NCBI RefSeq assembly: GCF_001590835.1
Contig: NZ_LTAQ01000004.1
Coordinates: 56,097-120,096, forward strand
Length of the DNA: 64,000 bases
DNA from: Bacillus gaemokensis
GTDB taxonomy: Bacteria; Bacillota; Bacilli; Bacillales; Bacillaceae_G
Reading direction: 5' to 3'
Shown here: positions 56,592 through 64,000 of the stretch, one piece after another
How positions within the stretch are numbered: the stretch's first letter is position 1
Layout of the letters: each line of letters opens with the position of its first letter
The notes under the pieces: generated by a model
What the model saw: only the letters and a program-made list of their open reading frames with translations
The model's database searches: none
Told to the model about the DNA's origin: nothing
Translations under genes and position numbers: made by a program

Positions 56592-57638
56592 ATGAATGCA
56601 GAACAGTTAAAAGCGTATCTTGTAGAAGATGTAGAAAGAATTGAAAAGTTATTAGAAGCCGTTGGTTGTCATCGTATCTGGCGTAGTGGGGACGAGATTC
56701 GTTCAGCACCACCAGAAGGTAATAACCACACTGCAGTATCTGTAAATGTGGATAGTCTCTATTGTAAGTATTACAGAGAAAGAGAGACATTTCGTGGAGA
56801 CATATTCAAATTGATTGGATTGTTTCGTAACGAAGGGTTTAAAGAGTCGTTTAGGTTTACACGTAATCTCTTCAACTTAAGTGGCAAGTTCACCAAGGAG
56901 AAAGAGAAGCGTGACCCATTGCAAGCCTTTAAGTCTATAAGGAAGCAGAGTAAGATAATCACTGACTTCGATGATGTTGAACTAACTAAATATGGGAAAG
57001 AGGTATTAGATGGATTCATAATGTTGCCTCATATGTCTTTGTTCCACGAAGGGATAACGTTGCAGTCTCAAGAGTTCTACGACGTTTGCTATCATCCACA
57101 GGATGGCAGAGTTTGCTTCCCTCATTACCATCCTTTAGACAAGGAAGCTATTGTCGGCATCACTGGAAGGACTTTGAAGAGCAAGGCAGAGATGGAGGCT
57201 TTTAATATCCCTAAATACTTCAACTTCATTAGAAACTATAAAAAGTCCTACTCGTTATATGGGTTTAGCCATGCAATCGAAGAGATTGAGAAGGCTAAGA
57301 TGATTGTAGTTGTAGAAGGAGAGAAGAGTGTTCTTAAACTGCATTCAATGAAGCAGGGATATGCAGTGTCAGTTGGTTCTCATGAGATATCTCCAGTGCA
57401 GGTTAATTTAATCTTAAAGTACACATCCATGGATACTGAGGTAGTCGTCGCTTTTGATAGTGATGTTATGAAGGATGAACAGTATCTTATTAACTGCTGT
57501 AAGAAGTTCTCTAAATACAGAAAAACTAGCTACATCATGGACAATCCTAACTTCCCAATATTAGGTGAAAAGGATGCGCCTGTCGATGGCGGTGTTAAGA
57601 AATGGAATCATCTATTGAAATATCGAAAGGAGGTTTAA
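56592..57638 (+). CDS. DNA primase-like protein with TOPRIM domain
   Basis: 348 residues, TAGGTG upstream. C-terminal TOPRIM: IVVVEGEKSVLKL (Glu) and VVAFDSDVMKD (DxD). The N-terminal part (SAPPEGNNHTAVSVNV) is where DnaG has zinc, but the CHC2 cysteines are absent. Primes phage DNA synthesis, partner of the DnaB-type helicase. Confidence 0.8.
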   Translation: MNAEQLKAYLVEDVERIEKLLEAVGCHRIWRSGDEIRSAPPEGNNHTAVSVNVDSLYCKYYRERETFRGDIFKLIGLFRNEGFKESFRFTRNLFNLSGKFTKEKEKRDPLQAFKSIRKQSKIITDFDDVELTKYGKEVLDGFIMLPHMSLFHEGITLQSQEFYDVCYHPQDGRVCFPHYHPLDKEAIVGITGRTLKSKAEMEAFNIPKYFNFIRNYKKSYSLYGFSHAIEEIEKAKMIVVVEGEKSVLKLHSMKQGYAVSVGSHEISPVQVNLILKYTSMDTEVVVAFDSDVMKDEQYLINCCKKFSKYRKTSYIMDNPNFPILGEKDAPVDGGVKKWNHLLKYRKEV

Positions 57639-57643
57639 ATAGA

Positions 57644-58498
57644 TTGTTAGAACACACTTTCAAAACTGGCAGAAGATACTTTACAGATGAACAAGGGGAA
57701 GTAGTCTTGATTGAATGTGGAAACTGTAAGGATGTCAAGGGTTTAAACGAGTTTCCCAGACAGTCTACCTGTAAAAAGACAGGTAGAAGGTCGTTTTGTG
57801 AAACTTGTCATAAAAATAGGAAAAAGGCTTATTATCAAGAAAACAAAGATACTCTCAGATATTACCATGAAAGAAAAGATGATAAAGAGTATATGGACAA
57901 GCGAGCGAAGTGGAGAGAGGACAACAAGGAGCATCTTTCAAATTACAACAAGCAATATCATAAAGAAAAGAAGGATAAAGTGTCCAAGAGGAAAAGGGAT
58001 TATTGTAGCAGGGAAGAGGTAAAATCTCATAGAACAGAGTATATGAAGCTGTATCGTAAAACAGAAGATGGTAAAGAAGCTTTTAAACGAGGTATGAGTA
58101 ATAGGAGGATGGCTAAAAACAATACACCTGTAACAATTGACTGCATAGTTGCTATTAAGGACTTTAAGAGTTTATTCGGAAATGTATGTTGTTTTACAGG
58201 ATTAAAGATACTAGAGGAAAGCACTGAGCATATGCTACCTGTTACTCGTGGAGGTGGCAACACCGAATACAATATTGCTCCATCTGAATTATCTTTGAAC
58301 AGGTCGAAGAACAATAGAAATATATTCGACTGGATAGAGTTACTTGAAGAGGATATTGATTTTTCATTCTTCTATGAAAGTACTATCCCATATCTCGCAG
58401 AGAAGATGGGAGTAAGTATAGAGGAGTATGTATTATGGTATGAAGAAAGCTATGAAGAGAAATTGGATGTATATCATATGAGCTTGGTAGAGTCGTAA
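57644..58498 (+). CDS. HNH homing endonuclease
   Basis: 284 residues from TTG 57644, AAGGAGG 9 bases upstream, 5 bp after the primase stop. Zinc site CGNCKDVKG / CETCHKNRK near the start, a long Lys/Arg/Tyr-rich helix, and a C-terminal HNH core: CCFTGL, EHMLPVTRGGGNTEYNI, LNRSKNNRN. A mobile free-standing endonuclease inserted between replication genes. Confidence 0.85.
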   Translation: MLEHTFKTGRRYFTDEQGEVVLIECGNCKDVKGLNEFPRQSTCKKTGRRSFCETCHKNRKKAYYQENKDTLRYYHERKDDKEYMDKRAKWREDNKEHLSNYNKQYHKEKKDKVSKRKRDYCSREEVKSHRTEYMKLYRKTEDGKEAFKRGMSNRRMAKNNTPVTIDCIVAIKDFKSLFGNVCCFTGLKILEESTEHMLPVTRGGGNTEYNIAPSELSLNRSKNNRNIFDWIELLEEDIDFSFFYESTIPYLAEKMGVSIEEYVLWYEESYEEKLDVYHMSLVES

Positions 58499-58520
58499 TC
58501 TTCTGCCAACAATTATTGTA

Positions 58521-58533
58521 AAACAAAACCATT
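58521..58533 (+). promoter_or_regulatory. Operator copy AAACAAAACCATT
   Basis: Between the homing endonuclease and 58549; followed by AAAA, no -35/-10. Confidence 0.65.
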
Positions 58534-58548
58534 AAAACGAGGTGCGAG

Positions 58549-58755
58549 ATGAACAAAGTTTATATTATTAAATTCCAAATGATATTACCAAATGGGAGCA
58601 TTGACAAGGAAACCAAAACTAAGTATTTCGAAGATAAAGGGGAGTTTATCAAGGAGTACCTTAAATTAAAGAAAGCTTGGTATACCTTGGATTTAACAGT
58701 GTACAAGGTAGATAAGGTTACAGAATTTGATATCGATTCAATTTTAGACTTCTAG
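58549..58755 (+). CDS. Hypothetical small protein
   Basis: 68 residues, GAGGTG upstream. Basic, alpha/beta. Unknown. Confidence 0.62.
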   Translation: MNKVYIIKFQMILPNGSIDKETKTKYFEDKGEFIKEYLKLKKAWYTLDLTVYKVDKVTEFDIDSILDF

Positions 58756-58767
58756 GAGGATAGGGCA

Positions 58768-58923
58768 TTGACTGAGGACGAGGCATGGGTAAGAAGAACT
58801 GAGATTAACAAAAGGTTTAAGAGATATGGAGTATCTTTTCAACCAAGAAAACAGATAGACAAGCTTGTGGAGAAGCTTCACAAAGAAGAAGTGCTTGTCA
58901 AAAGAAAGAGGTTAGCAAAGTGA
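58768..58923 (+). CDS. Small basic protein (51 aa)
   Basis: TTG 58768, TAGGAGG upstream, stop overlaps the thymidine kinase GTG start by four bases. Very basic (KLVEKLHKEEVLVKRKRL). Possibly nucleic-acid binding. Confidence 0.6.
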   Translation: MTEDEAWVRRTEINKRFKRYGVSFQPRKQIDKLVEKLHKEEVLVKRKRLAK

Positions 58924-59546
58924 CAAAAGTTTATTGGCGTTTTGGCTGTATGGATTCTTCCAAGACAGCACGATTATTAATGGATGCACATGAATATAAA
59001 CAGCGTGGAGAATTCCCATTGCTATTAAAGCCTGTGGAGGACACACGTTCATCTAAAGGCACAATTGAAAGTCGAGTAGGGTTGTCTGCTCCATGTATGG
59101 ATATCGATAAGAGTTTCAACATTCAAGGATATGTACATGGGCTATTAAATATGAGAGAGATGATTGCTTGTATCTTCGTTGACGAAGCGCAATTCTTAGC
59201 ACCATTGCAGGTTGTACAACTTCGTATGATAGCTGACTTATTCCATATTCCAGTTATCTGTTATGGTCTTAAAACTGATTTCAAAGGGATTATGTTTGAA
59301 GGTTCTAAGGCATTGTTTGAACATGCGAATCGATTCGAAGAAATTAAGACCATCTGCAGAGAAGAGAACTGTAAGAGTAAAGCGATGTACAACGTTCGAT
59401 TCTTAGATGGTAAGCCGATGTTTGAAGGTGAAACAGTTGTAATTGGTGATACGAAGGAAGAGAAGAACAAGTATTACTATGTACCAAAGTGTTCTAAGCA
59501 TTTCTTTGAAGACTATATGAAGTTCCATAAATCGAAGGGAGAATAA
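58920..59546 (+). CDS. tdk: Thymidine kinase
   Basis: 208 residues from GTG 58920. P-loop GCMDSSKT (G-x-M-x-S-x-K-T of type II TKs), DEAQFLAPLQV, GLKTDFKG lasso and zinc pair CKSKAMYN with C in YVPKCSK. Salvages thymidine to dTMP, feeding phage DNA synthesis. Confidence 0.93.
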   Translation: MTKVYWRFGCMDSSKTARLLMDAHEYKQRGEFPLLLKPVEDTRSSKGTIESRVGLSAPCMDIDKSFNIQGYVHGLLNMREMIACIFVDEAQFLAPLQVVQLRMIADLFHIPVICYGLKTDFKGIMFEGSKALFEHANRFEEIKTICREENCKSKAMYNVRFLDGKPMFEGETVVIGDTKEEKNKYYYVPKCSKHFFEDYMKFHKSKGE

Positions 59547-59547
59547 C

Positions 59548-60816
59548 ATGGCACGTTTAACATATCAGCAGTTAGAGTTAATAAAGGAAAAGATGAACGT
59601 TAAGCAAATTTGGAGTTTTAGTAAGATGAGTACATTCTCACAGTGTACTTGGGCGTACTTTTTACGTTATATCCAAAAGATTCGTGTGAAAGGTGACAAC
59701 TGCTATACAGTATGGGGAACAAACTCCCATGATATCATACAGGGATTCTATGAAGATGAGTTTACTTATGAAGGCATGCTAGTTGAATTGGAGCAGAGAA
59801 TCCTTGATTATCTAATGGCAGATGATAAGAAGCTTAAGTTCCCAAATGATAGTGAATGGGAATCATATATTGCTAACATTCGACATTACTTCACTAATAC
59901 AGAAGTAATTCCATACAAGGTTGTAAATGAGAAGCCAGTATTAGCAGAATTCAAAGGTATTGAGAAGTATATCTTCCAAGGCTACATAGACTCCGAATAT
60001 TATGACGAACAGAATAACTTTGTAATCCTTGATTATAAAACATCTTCTATGAGCGGATTTACAGGCAAGAAGTTAATTGAGAAGGCTCAACAGCTTATCA
60101 TCTATGCATTTGGTGTTAGTAAGTTCCGTAAGATTCCTATGGAGAAGATTCGAATCAGATACGATATGATGAAATACTGCAATGTAACATTCATGCAGAA
60201 GAATGGAAAAGAGAAGACTTCAAAAGCTGAACGTAGACTTTGGGTTGCTCATATGGCTAATCAAATTCGAAAAGACCTTCAAGATGTTCCAAAAGAGATT
60301 GAGAAGGTTAATAAGGAGATTGCCAAGCTTGAGAGAAAACTTAATCTAAAGAAGACTACAGAAGAAGAGAAGCCTGCTATCAATGCACTAATTGAAGTAG
60401 AGAAGCAGAAGATTGTAGAGATAGAGAAGGATTTATTCGATGTAGTTACTATTGATGATATGATTACAACGGCTATCAATGAGAATAACTTAGATAACAT
60501 GCCTCCATTTGTTAAGAATAAGTATAAAGTTGGCAATTGCTATATTGATGTTGAATTAACACCAGAGGTTCTTGAAGAGGTGGAATCTCAAATTGTTGAT
60601 ACATTAAACAAAATCATTAAAAAAACTGAAGCGGAGAATCATGAAGAGGCGTTTACCAGAGGTAAAATCGAGAACAGTGATTCATACTACTGTGTGAATC
60701 TTTGTGATATGAGAGACCACTGTAAGTTCTATAAAGAGTTCAAAGAGCATAATGCTATGTTCTTAGAGAAGGAAGCGCCAAGTGACGAGCAAATCCTTGC
60801 TATGCTAGGTTTATAG
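59548..60816 (+). CDS. RecB-family PD-(D/E)XK nuclease (Cas4/AddB-like)
   Basis: 422 residues. SFSKMSTFSQCTWAYFLRY N-terminus, GTNSHDIIQ, AEFKGIEKYIFQGYIDSEY then FVILDYKTSSMSG (D-x-K active site), a coiled coil, and C-terminal CVNLCDMRDHC for an Fe-S-like cluster. Exonuclease for recombination or DNA end processing. Confidence 0.85.
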   Translation: MARLTYQQLELIKEKMNVKQIWSFSKMSTFSQCTWAYFLRYIQKIRVKGDNCYTVWGTNSHDIIQGFYEDEFTYEGMLVELEQRILDYLMADDKKLKFPNDSEWESYIANIRHYFTNTEVIPYKVVNEKPVLAEFKGIEKYIFQGYIDSEYYDEQNNFVILDYKTSSMSGFTGKKLIEKAQQLIIYAFGVSKFRKIPMEKIRIRYDMMKYCNVTFMQKNGKEKTSKAERRLWVAHMANQIRKDLQDVPKEIEKVNKEIAKLERKLNLKKTTEEEKPAINALIEVEKQKIVEIEKDLFDVVTIDDMITTAINENNLDNMPPFVKNKYKVGNCYIDVELTPEVLEEVESQIVDTLNKIIKKTEAENHEEAFTRGKIENSDSYYCVNLCDMRDHCKFYKEFKEHNAMFLEKEAPSDEQILAMLGL

Positions 60817-60823
60817 TGAGATT

Positions 60824-60850
60824 AAGACGTAGATTTTTCTACGTCTTTTT
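60824..60850 (+). terminator. Rho-independent terminator
   Basis: Perfect 10-bp stem AAGACGTAGA/TCTACGTCTT, TTTT loop, T-run. Confidence 0.9.
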
Positions 60851-60893
60851 GCTATAATATAAGGCAACAGGATAGTCTTGAGGAGTTGGAGTC

Positions 60894-60974
60894 ATGAAGA
60901 GATGGCAAAGGGTTTTGTTTATCACTGCGATGCTAGTTGTAGGGATGATACTAGGCGCATCTGGTACGGTCTAA
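60894..60974 (+). CDS. Very small membrane protein (26 aa)
   Basis: ATG 60894 with AGGAGT upstream. Short hydrophobic helix (VLFITAMLVVGMILGASG) with a basic N-terminus. TATAAT lies about 40 bp upstream. Plausible but small. Confidence 0.45.
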   Translation: MKRWQRVLFITAMLVVGMILGASGTV

Positions 60975-61001
60975 ACAGCCGTATATTTTTTAAAAAAGAT
61001 T

Positions 61002-61041
61002 AAACAAAACCATTGCAATCTAATGGACTCCATGTTAAGAT
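61002..61041 (+). promoter_or_regulatory. Promoter with operator for the 61072 operon
   Basis: AAACAAAACCATT (61002-61014), TTGCAA (61013-61018), 17 bp, TAAGAT (61036-61041). Confidence 0.85.
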
Positions 61042-61071
61042 TACTTATGTAGTAAAGAGGAGGTAATAAAC

Positions 61072-61554
61072 ATGGCAGTAGATAAATTGGAACGTGTGAA
61101 AGAGGAAGCGTATCATACTAAAAGTAATCCATTAGGATATGAAACGTCTCTTATGGATAAAAAGGATTTTGATTATCTTGTAGAGCAGGCTGAGAAGGTC
61201 GCTAAGTTAGAATCAGAGATTCAACAGTTGAAAACAACGGTTAAAGGCTCTGAGGATGCTTCTCGTCTCGATGATTTAGCGAAGGAGAATGAGCATTTAA
61301 GAAATTCTCTTCGAAGAATAAAGGGTAGGAGTAGTCTTATTGGTAAAGAGATTAAGAACTTCTATTGCAATGGCTATTTTGGAAGGCGATACGACCTAGA
61401 ATGCAGTATTATTATGGAGGTTGGCATTGACCATATCAAAATCAGAACAACAAGTGGTGAATTTCTCGTCACAAGTTTTGATGGTGATTGGGATGAATAT
61501 ACCGATAAGATGATTGCAGAATGGATAGGGGAGGTAGAAGATGAAGGTCTGTGA
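61072..61554 (+). CDS. Hypothetical coiled-coil protein
   Basis: 160 residues, AGGAGG upstream. A helix-rich N-terminus with heptads (VEQAEKVAKLESEIQQLK) then a beta-rich C-terminal half with a Tyr/Cys-rich segment. Unknown; overlaps the next gene by 14 bp. Confidence 0.65.
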   Translation: MAVDKLERVKEEAYHTKSNPLGYETSLMDKKDFDYLVEQAEKVAKLESEIQQLKTTVKGSEDASRLDDLAKENEHLRNSLRRIKGRSSLIGKEIKNFYCNGYFGRRYDLECSIIMEVGIDHIKIRTTSGEFLVTSFDGDWDEYTDKMIAEWIGEVEDEGL

Positions 61555-62371
61555 AGTCTGCGGTGCAACTAGTGAAGAGAAAGTGATTGTAAGCGGAAGA
61601 AAGTACAGCCATTCTTTTCTTTGTAAAAGACACTATAATCAGTACAGTAATTATGGAAAAATAACTGATGTAAACAAAGATAAGTTAAGAGAAGCGAGAC
61701 AGTGTAGTGTCTGTGGAAAAGACGAGAGTGCAAGTAAAGTGTTCAAGGGAGATAAGTTTGGATACAAGTATCTTTGCAAGAAGCATTACGACCAGATGAG
61801 TGTTTACGGTAAGATACTAGAACGCACCTCTGACTCACAATATACCAACAGTGAAATTAAAACTGACGAAGATACAGTCTATATAACATTGAAGAACAGA
61901 AGGTATGAAAAGATTGGCACAGCGATGGTAGACATTAAAGACCTAAGTGCCGTTAAAGATAAAAGATGGTCTATGAATAAGGACGGATATGTTGTAACTA
62001 GGGTAAGCGGTGAATTAAAATTTCTTCACCATATAATCGCAAATCCTAGCTCTATAAAAAACATTGTAGTTGACCATGAGGATAGAAATAAATTAAACAA
62101 CAAGCGAAGTAACCTTAGGGTTATTGAGAAACAGAAGAATCACATGAATCATAGTGGTTATAAAAATAACAAGTCTGGATTCACTGGAGTAAGTCAGAAT
62201 AAGAAAAATGGAAAGTGGATTGCTAGAATTCACATCAATAAAAAACCAACTCAGATTGGGACGTTTGATAAAATTGATGATGCAATAGAAGCTAGGTTAA
62301 AAGCAGAACTAGAGCATTATGGAAAAGAATTCGCTCCTCAAAGACATCTATTTGAGAAGTATGGTATATAA
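61541..62371 (+). CDS. HNH-AP2 homing endonuclease
   Basis: 276 residues, GGGGAGG upstream. Two Cys-rich repeats (CEVCGATSEEKV..., CSVCGKDESASK...), HNH_3 core with HHIIANPSSIKNIVVDHEDR followed by NKLNNKRSNLRVI, and a C-terminal AP2 domain (SGFTGVSQNKKNGKWIARIH). A second free-standing homing nuclease, just upstream of DNA polymerase. Confidence 0.9.
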   Translation: MKVCEVCGATSEEKVIVSGRKYSHSFLCKRHYNQYSNYGKITDVNKDKLREARQCSVCGKDESASKVFKGDKFGYKYLCKKHYDQMSVYGKILERTSDSQYTNSEIKTDEDTVYITLKNRRYEKIGTAMVDIKDLSAVKDKRWSMNKDGYVVTRVSGELKFLHHIIANPSSIKNIVVDHEDRNKLNNKRSNLRVIEKQKNHMNHSGYKNNKSGFTGVSQNKKNGKWIARIHINKKPTQIGTFDKIDDAIEARLKAELEHYGKEFAPQRHLFEKYGI

Positions 62372-62381
62372 GGAGGAAGTT

Positions 62382-64000
62382 ATGAGCGTATATACAGCTA
62401 TACATTTACATACAGACCTTAGTAATCAGTCGATGGTTGAGGTTGTAAATAATTATAAACAGTATATCGATAAGGCAGTGGACATGGGTATGCACTCCAT
62501 CGCCTTTACGGAACACGGCAATGTTTTATCACATTATAACAAGAAGATGTATGCTGAAAAGAATGGACTTAAATATCTTCATGGTTGTGAAATTTACGTC
62601 ACTATGACGTTAGAAGAAAAGGTTCGTGACAACTTCCATATGGTGTTACTTGCTCGTAATTTCGAAGGTTTTAAAGAGTTGAATAAGATGGTTTCTACCG
62701 CCTTTAATAGAAAGGGTAATTCTTATTACTATAGTCCTCGTATCTCTTGGGAAGATATCAAGAATACATCTGACAACATCATTATTTCGACAGCATGTCT
62801 TGGTGGAGTTATCTGGCAGTTACATAAGAATCGAACAGGTAGCGCTAATTCACAAGTGATGCTTGCAGAAGTGGTTCAATGGATGACAGAGAATAAGCAT
62901 AGAGTGTTCCTTGAAGTCCAACCACATTACCATGTTGAGCAGATTCAATACAATAAGATGCTACTGAATATCTCTGAGAGAACAGGTATTAGACTAGTAG
63001 CAGGTTCTGATACACATGCTTTAAATCCAGAGTATGACAAGGCTCGTAAAGTCTTACAGAAGGCTAAGCGAATCAAGTTTACAGATGAAGATAGTTTTGA
63101 TTTAAGCTTCCATTCATATGATAGAATGGTAGAGATGTTCAAACGACAAAGTATCTTTACAGAGGCTCAGATTCATGAAGCATTACAGAACACAAATGTT
63201 ATTGCTGATATGGTAGAGCCATGGGAGATAGATTACAGCAAGAAGTATCCTAAGTTATACGACAATCCAGAGGAAGTGTTCCAGAAGAAGATTTCAGAAG
63301 GTATTGTTAAACGAGGAATCGACAAGCTACCCAATCATGAGAAGATTGTTTATGCAGAGCGAATTCAGCATGAACTGGAAGTATACAAAGCCAATGAAGC
63401 GATAAATTATATGCTTCTTGAAGATGACGTTAAGTCATATGCTCGTAGTAAAGGCGTTCGTTATGGATTTGGTCGTGGCTCAGTAAGTGGAAGTATCATT
63501 GCTTATCTAATGGAAATTACTCATATGAACTCAATTGACCGAAAGTTAAACTTTGCACGATTCATGAGTAAAGAGCGTATCTCTCTAGCAGATATCGACA
63601 CTGACTTTCCACCATCACAAAGACCAATTGTACAGGATTACTTGTTAAACCATCCTAAGTTGCACTGTGCGAAGATTATCACTTATAACAAAATTGAGTT
63701 ACTTGGTGCAATTCGAGATGTTGGTCGAGGACTTGATATGTCGTTAAATGAAGTAGATGATATTGCAAAAGGTATAGAAGAAAGCGAACAGTATTATCGT
63801 GACAAATACCCAGAGTTATTCTACTATGTAGACTTAATCCAAGGTACAATTGTGAGTATAGGAGCGCATGCCTGTGGTATTGCTGTATCTCCAATTCCTC
63901 TAGATGAGAACATGGGGTTAATCACAGTAATCGATAATAAAACAAAAGAGCCTGTTACACTTACTCAAATCAATATGAAGGAAATCGATGCTCAGAACTT
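62382..64000 (+). CDS. DNA polymerase III alpha subunit, N-terminal part (runs off the window)
   Basis: At least 539 residues from ATG 62382, AGGAGG upstream. N-terminal PHP domain (HLHTDLSNQSMVEV, AFTEHGN) and palm-domain motifs YGFGRGSVSGSIIAYL and ADIDTDFPPSQRP with two catalytic Asp. Replicative polymerase of the DnaE/C-family. The remainder lies beyond the window. Confidence 0.93.
   Translation, partial: MSVYTAIHLHTDLSNQSMVEVVNNYKQYIDKAVDMGMHSIAFTEHGNVLSHYNKKMYAEKNGLKYLHGCEIYVTMTLEEKVRDNFHMVLLARNFEGFKELNKMVSTAFNRKGNSYYYSPRISWEDIKNTSDNIIISTACLGGVIWQLHKNRTGSANSQVMLAEVVQWMTENKHRVFLEVQPHYHVEQIQYNKMLLNISERTGIRLVAGSDTHALNPEYDKARKVLQKAKRIKFTDEDSFDLSFHSYDRMVEMFKRQSIFTEAQIHEALQNTNVIADMVEPWEIDYSKKYPKLYDNPEEVFQKKISEGIVKRGIDKLPNHEKIVYAERIQHELEVYKANEAINYMLLEDDVKSYARSKGVRYGFGRGSVSGSIIAYLMEITHMNSIDRKLNFARFMSKERISLADIDTDFPPSQRPIVQDYLLNHPKLHCAKIITYNKIELLGAIRDVGRGLDMSLNEVDDIAKGIEESEQYYRDKYPELFYYVDLIQGTIVSIGAHACGIAVSPIPLDENMGLITVIDNKTKEPVTLTQINMKEIDAQN

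Noticed and set aside
60602-60616. AAACAAAATCATT inside the RecB-like gene
   Set aside because: A single copy within coding sequence; likely chance, not counted as an operator.

Overview
The window looks like part of a large, low-GC temperate bacteriophage or phage-plasmid of a Bacillaceae-type Firmicute. The signs are strong AGGAGG ribosome-binding sites, frequent TTG/GTG starts, Bacillus-type LexA boxes, DnaA boxes of the form TTATCCACA, and a terminase/portal pair next to a full replication, nucleotide-metabolism and plasmid-maintenance gene set. No lineage was confirmed by database search; the names rest on motifs read from the sequence.

Layout. Positions 1-9995 are read leftward: portal protein (cut by the window edge), large terminase, a probable small terminase subunit, then a tRNA cluster (eight recognisable tRNAs plus three aberrant tRNA-like elements) mixed with an HU-type protein and small proteins, then a sigma-region-4-like regulator operon, a small HTH protein and an initiator-like winged-helix protein. 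From 10.2 kb most genes read rightward. First comes a maintenance module: a Rep-like protein ending in a DnaA-domain-I-like segment, eight 13-bp iterons with a DnaA box and an AT-rich stretch, a UvrD-like helicase, a phosphoesterase, a MerR/coiled-coil protein, and ParM/ParR. Positions 18.3-21.1 kb are almost gene-free and hold helically phased A-tracts, a sharp G/C strand-skew reversal, an inverted pair of DnaA boxes around an AT-rich core, and two perfect cre-like sites. Positions 21.2-31 kb are a run of small accessory genes under promoters carrying a shared palindrome, CTGTAA-N5-TTACAG.

Positions 31-34 kb hold an XerD-like recombinase and a recombinase-fold protein that resembles the SPbeta master repressor (YopR/MrpR). 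Positions 36-50 kb hold DNA ligase, 3D-domain protein, dNMP kinase, an SOS-controlled small gene, an NAD+ salvage trio (NadV, NMN adenylyltransferase, Nudix), an OB-like protein, a RecA-fold ATPase, a helicase partner, replicative helicase and TerC. Positions 50-56.5 kb are dense small genes, including two broken or recoded ones across the window. Positions 56.6-64 kb hold primase, thymidine kinase, a RecB-like nuclease, two HNH homing endonucleases and the start of a PolC/DnaE-type DNA polymerase III alpha subunit.

Regulation. A 13-bp asymmetric element, AAACAAAACCATT, occurs about 30 times in intergenic DNA, nearly always in the direction of transcription. When it is followed by TTGCAA, a -10 box lies exactly 17 bp further on, so it overlaps promoter -35 boxes; when it is followed by TAAAA it sits inside operons. 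This is the pattern of a phage-wide operator/stoperator network, and the YopR-like protein at 32.9 kb is the best candidate reader. A second regulon (CTGTAA-N5-TTACAG) and a third palindrome family (GAGACGATAATCGTCTC) are also present.
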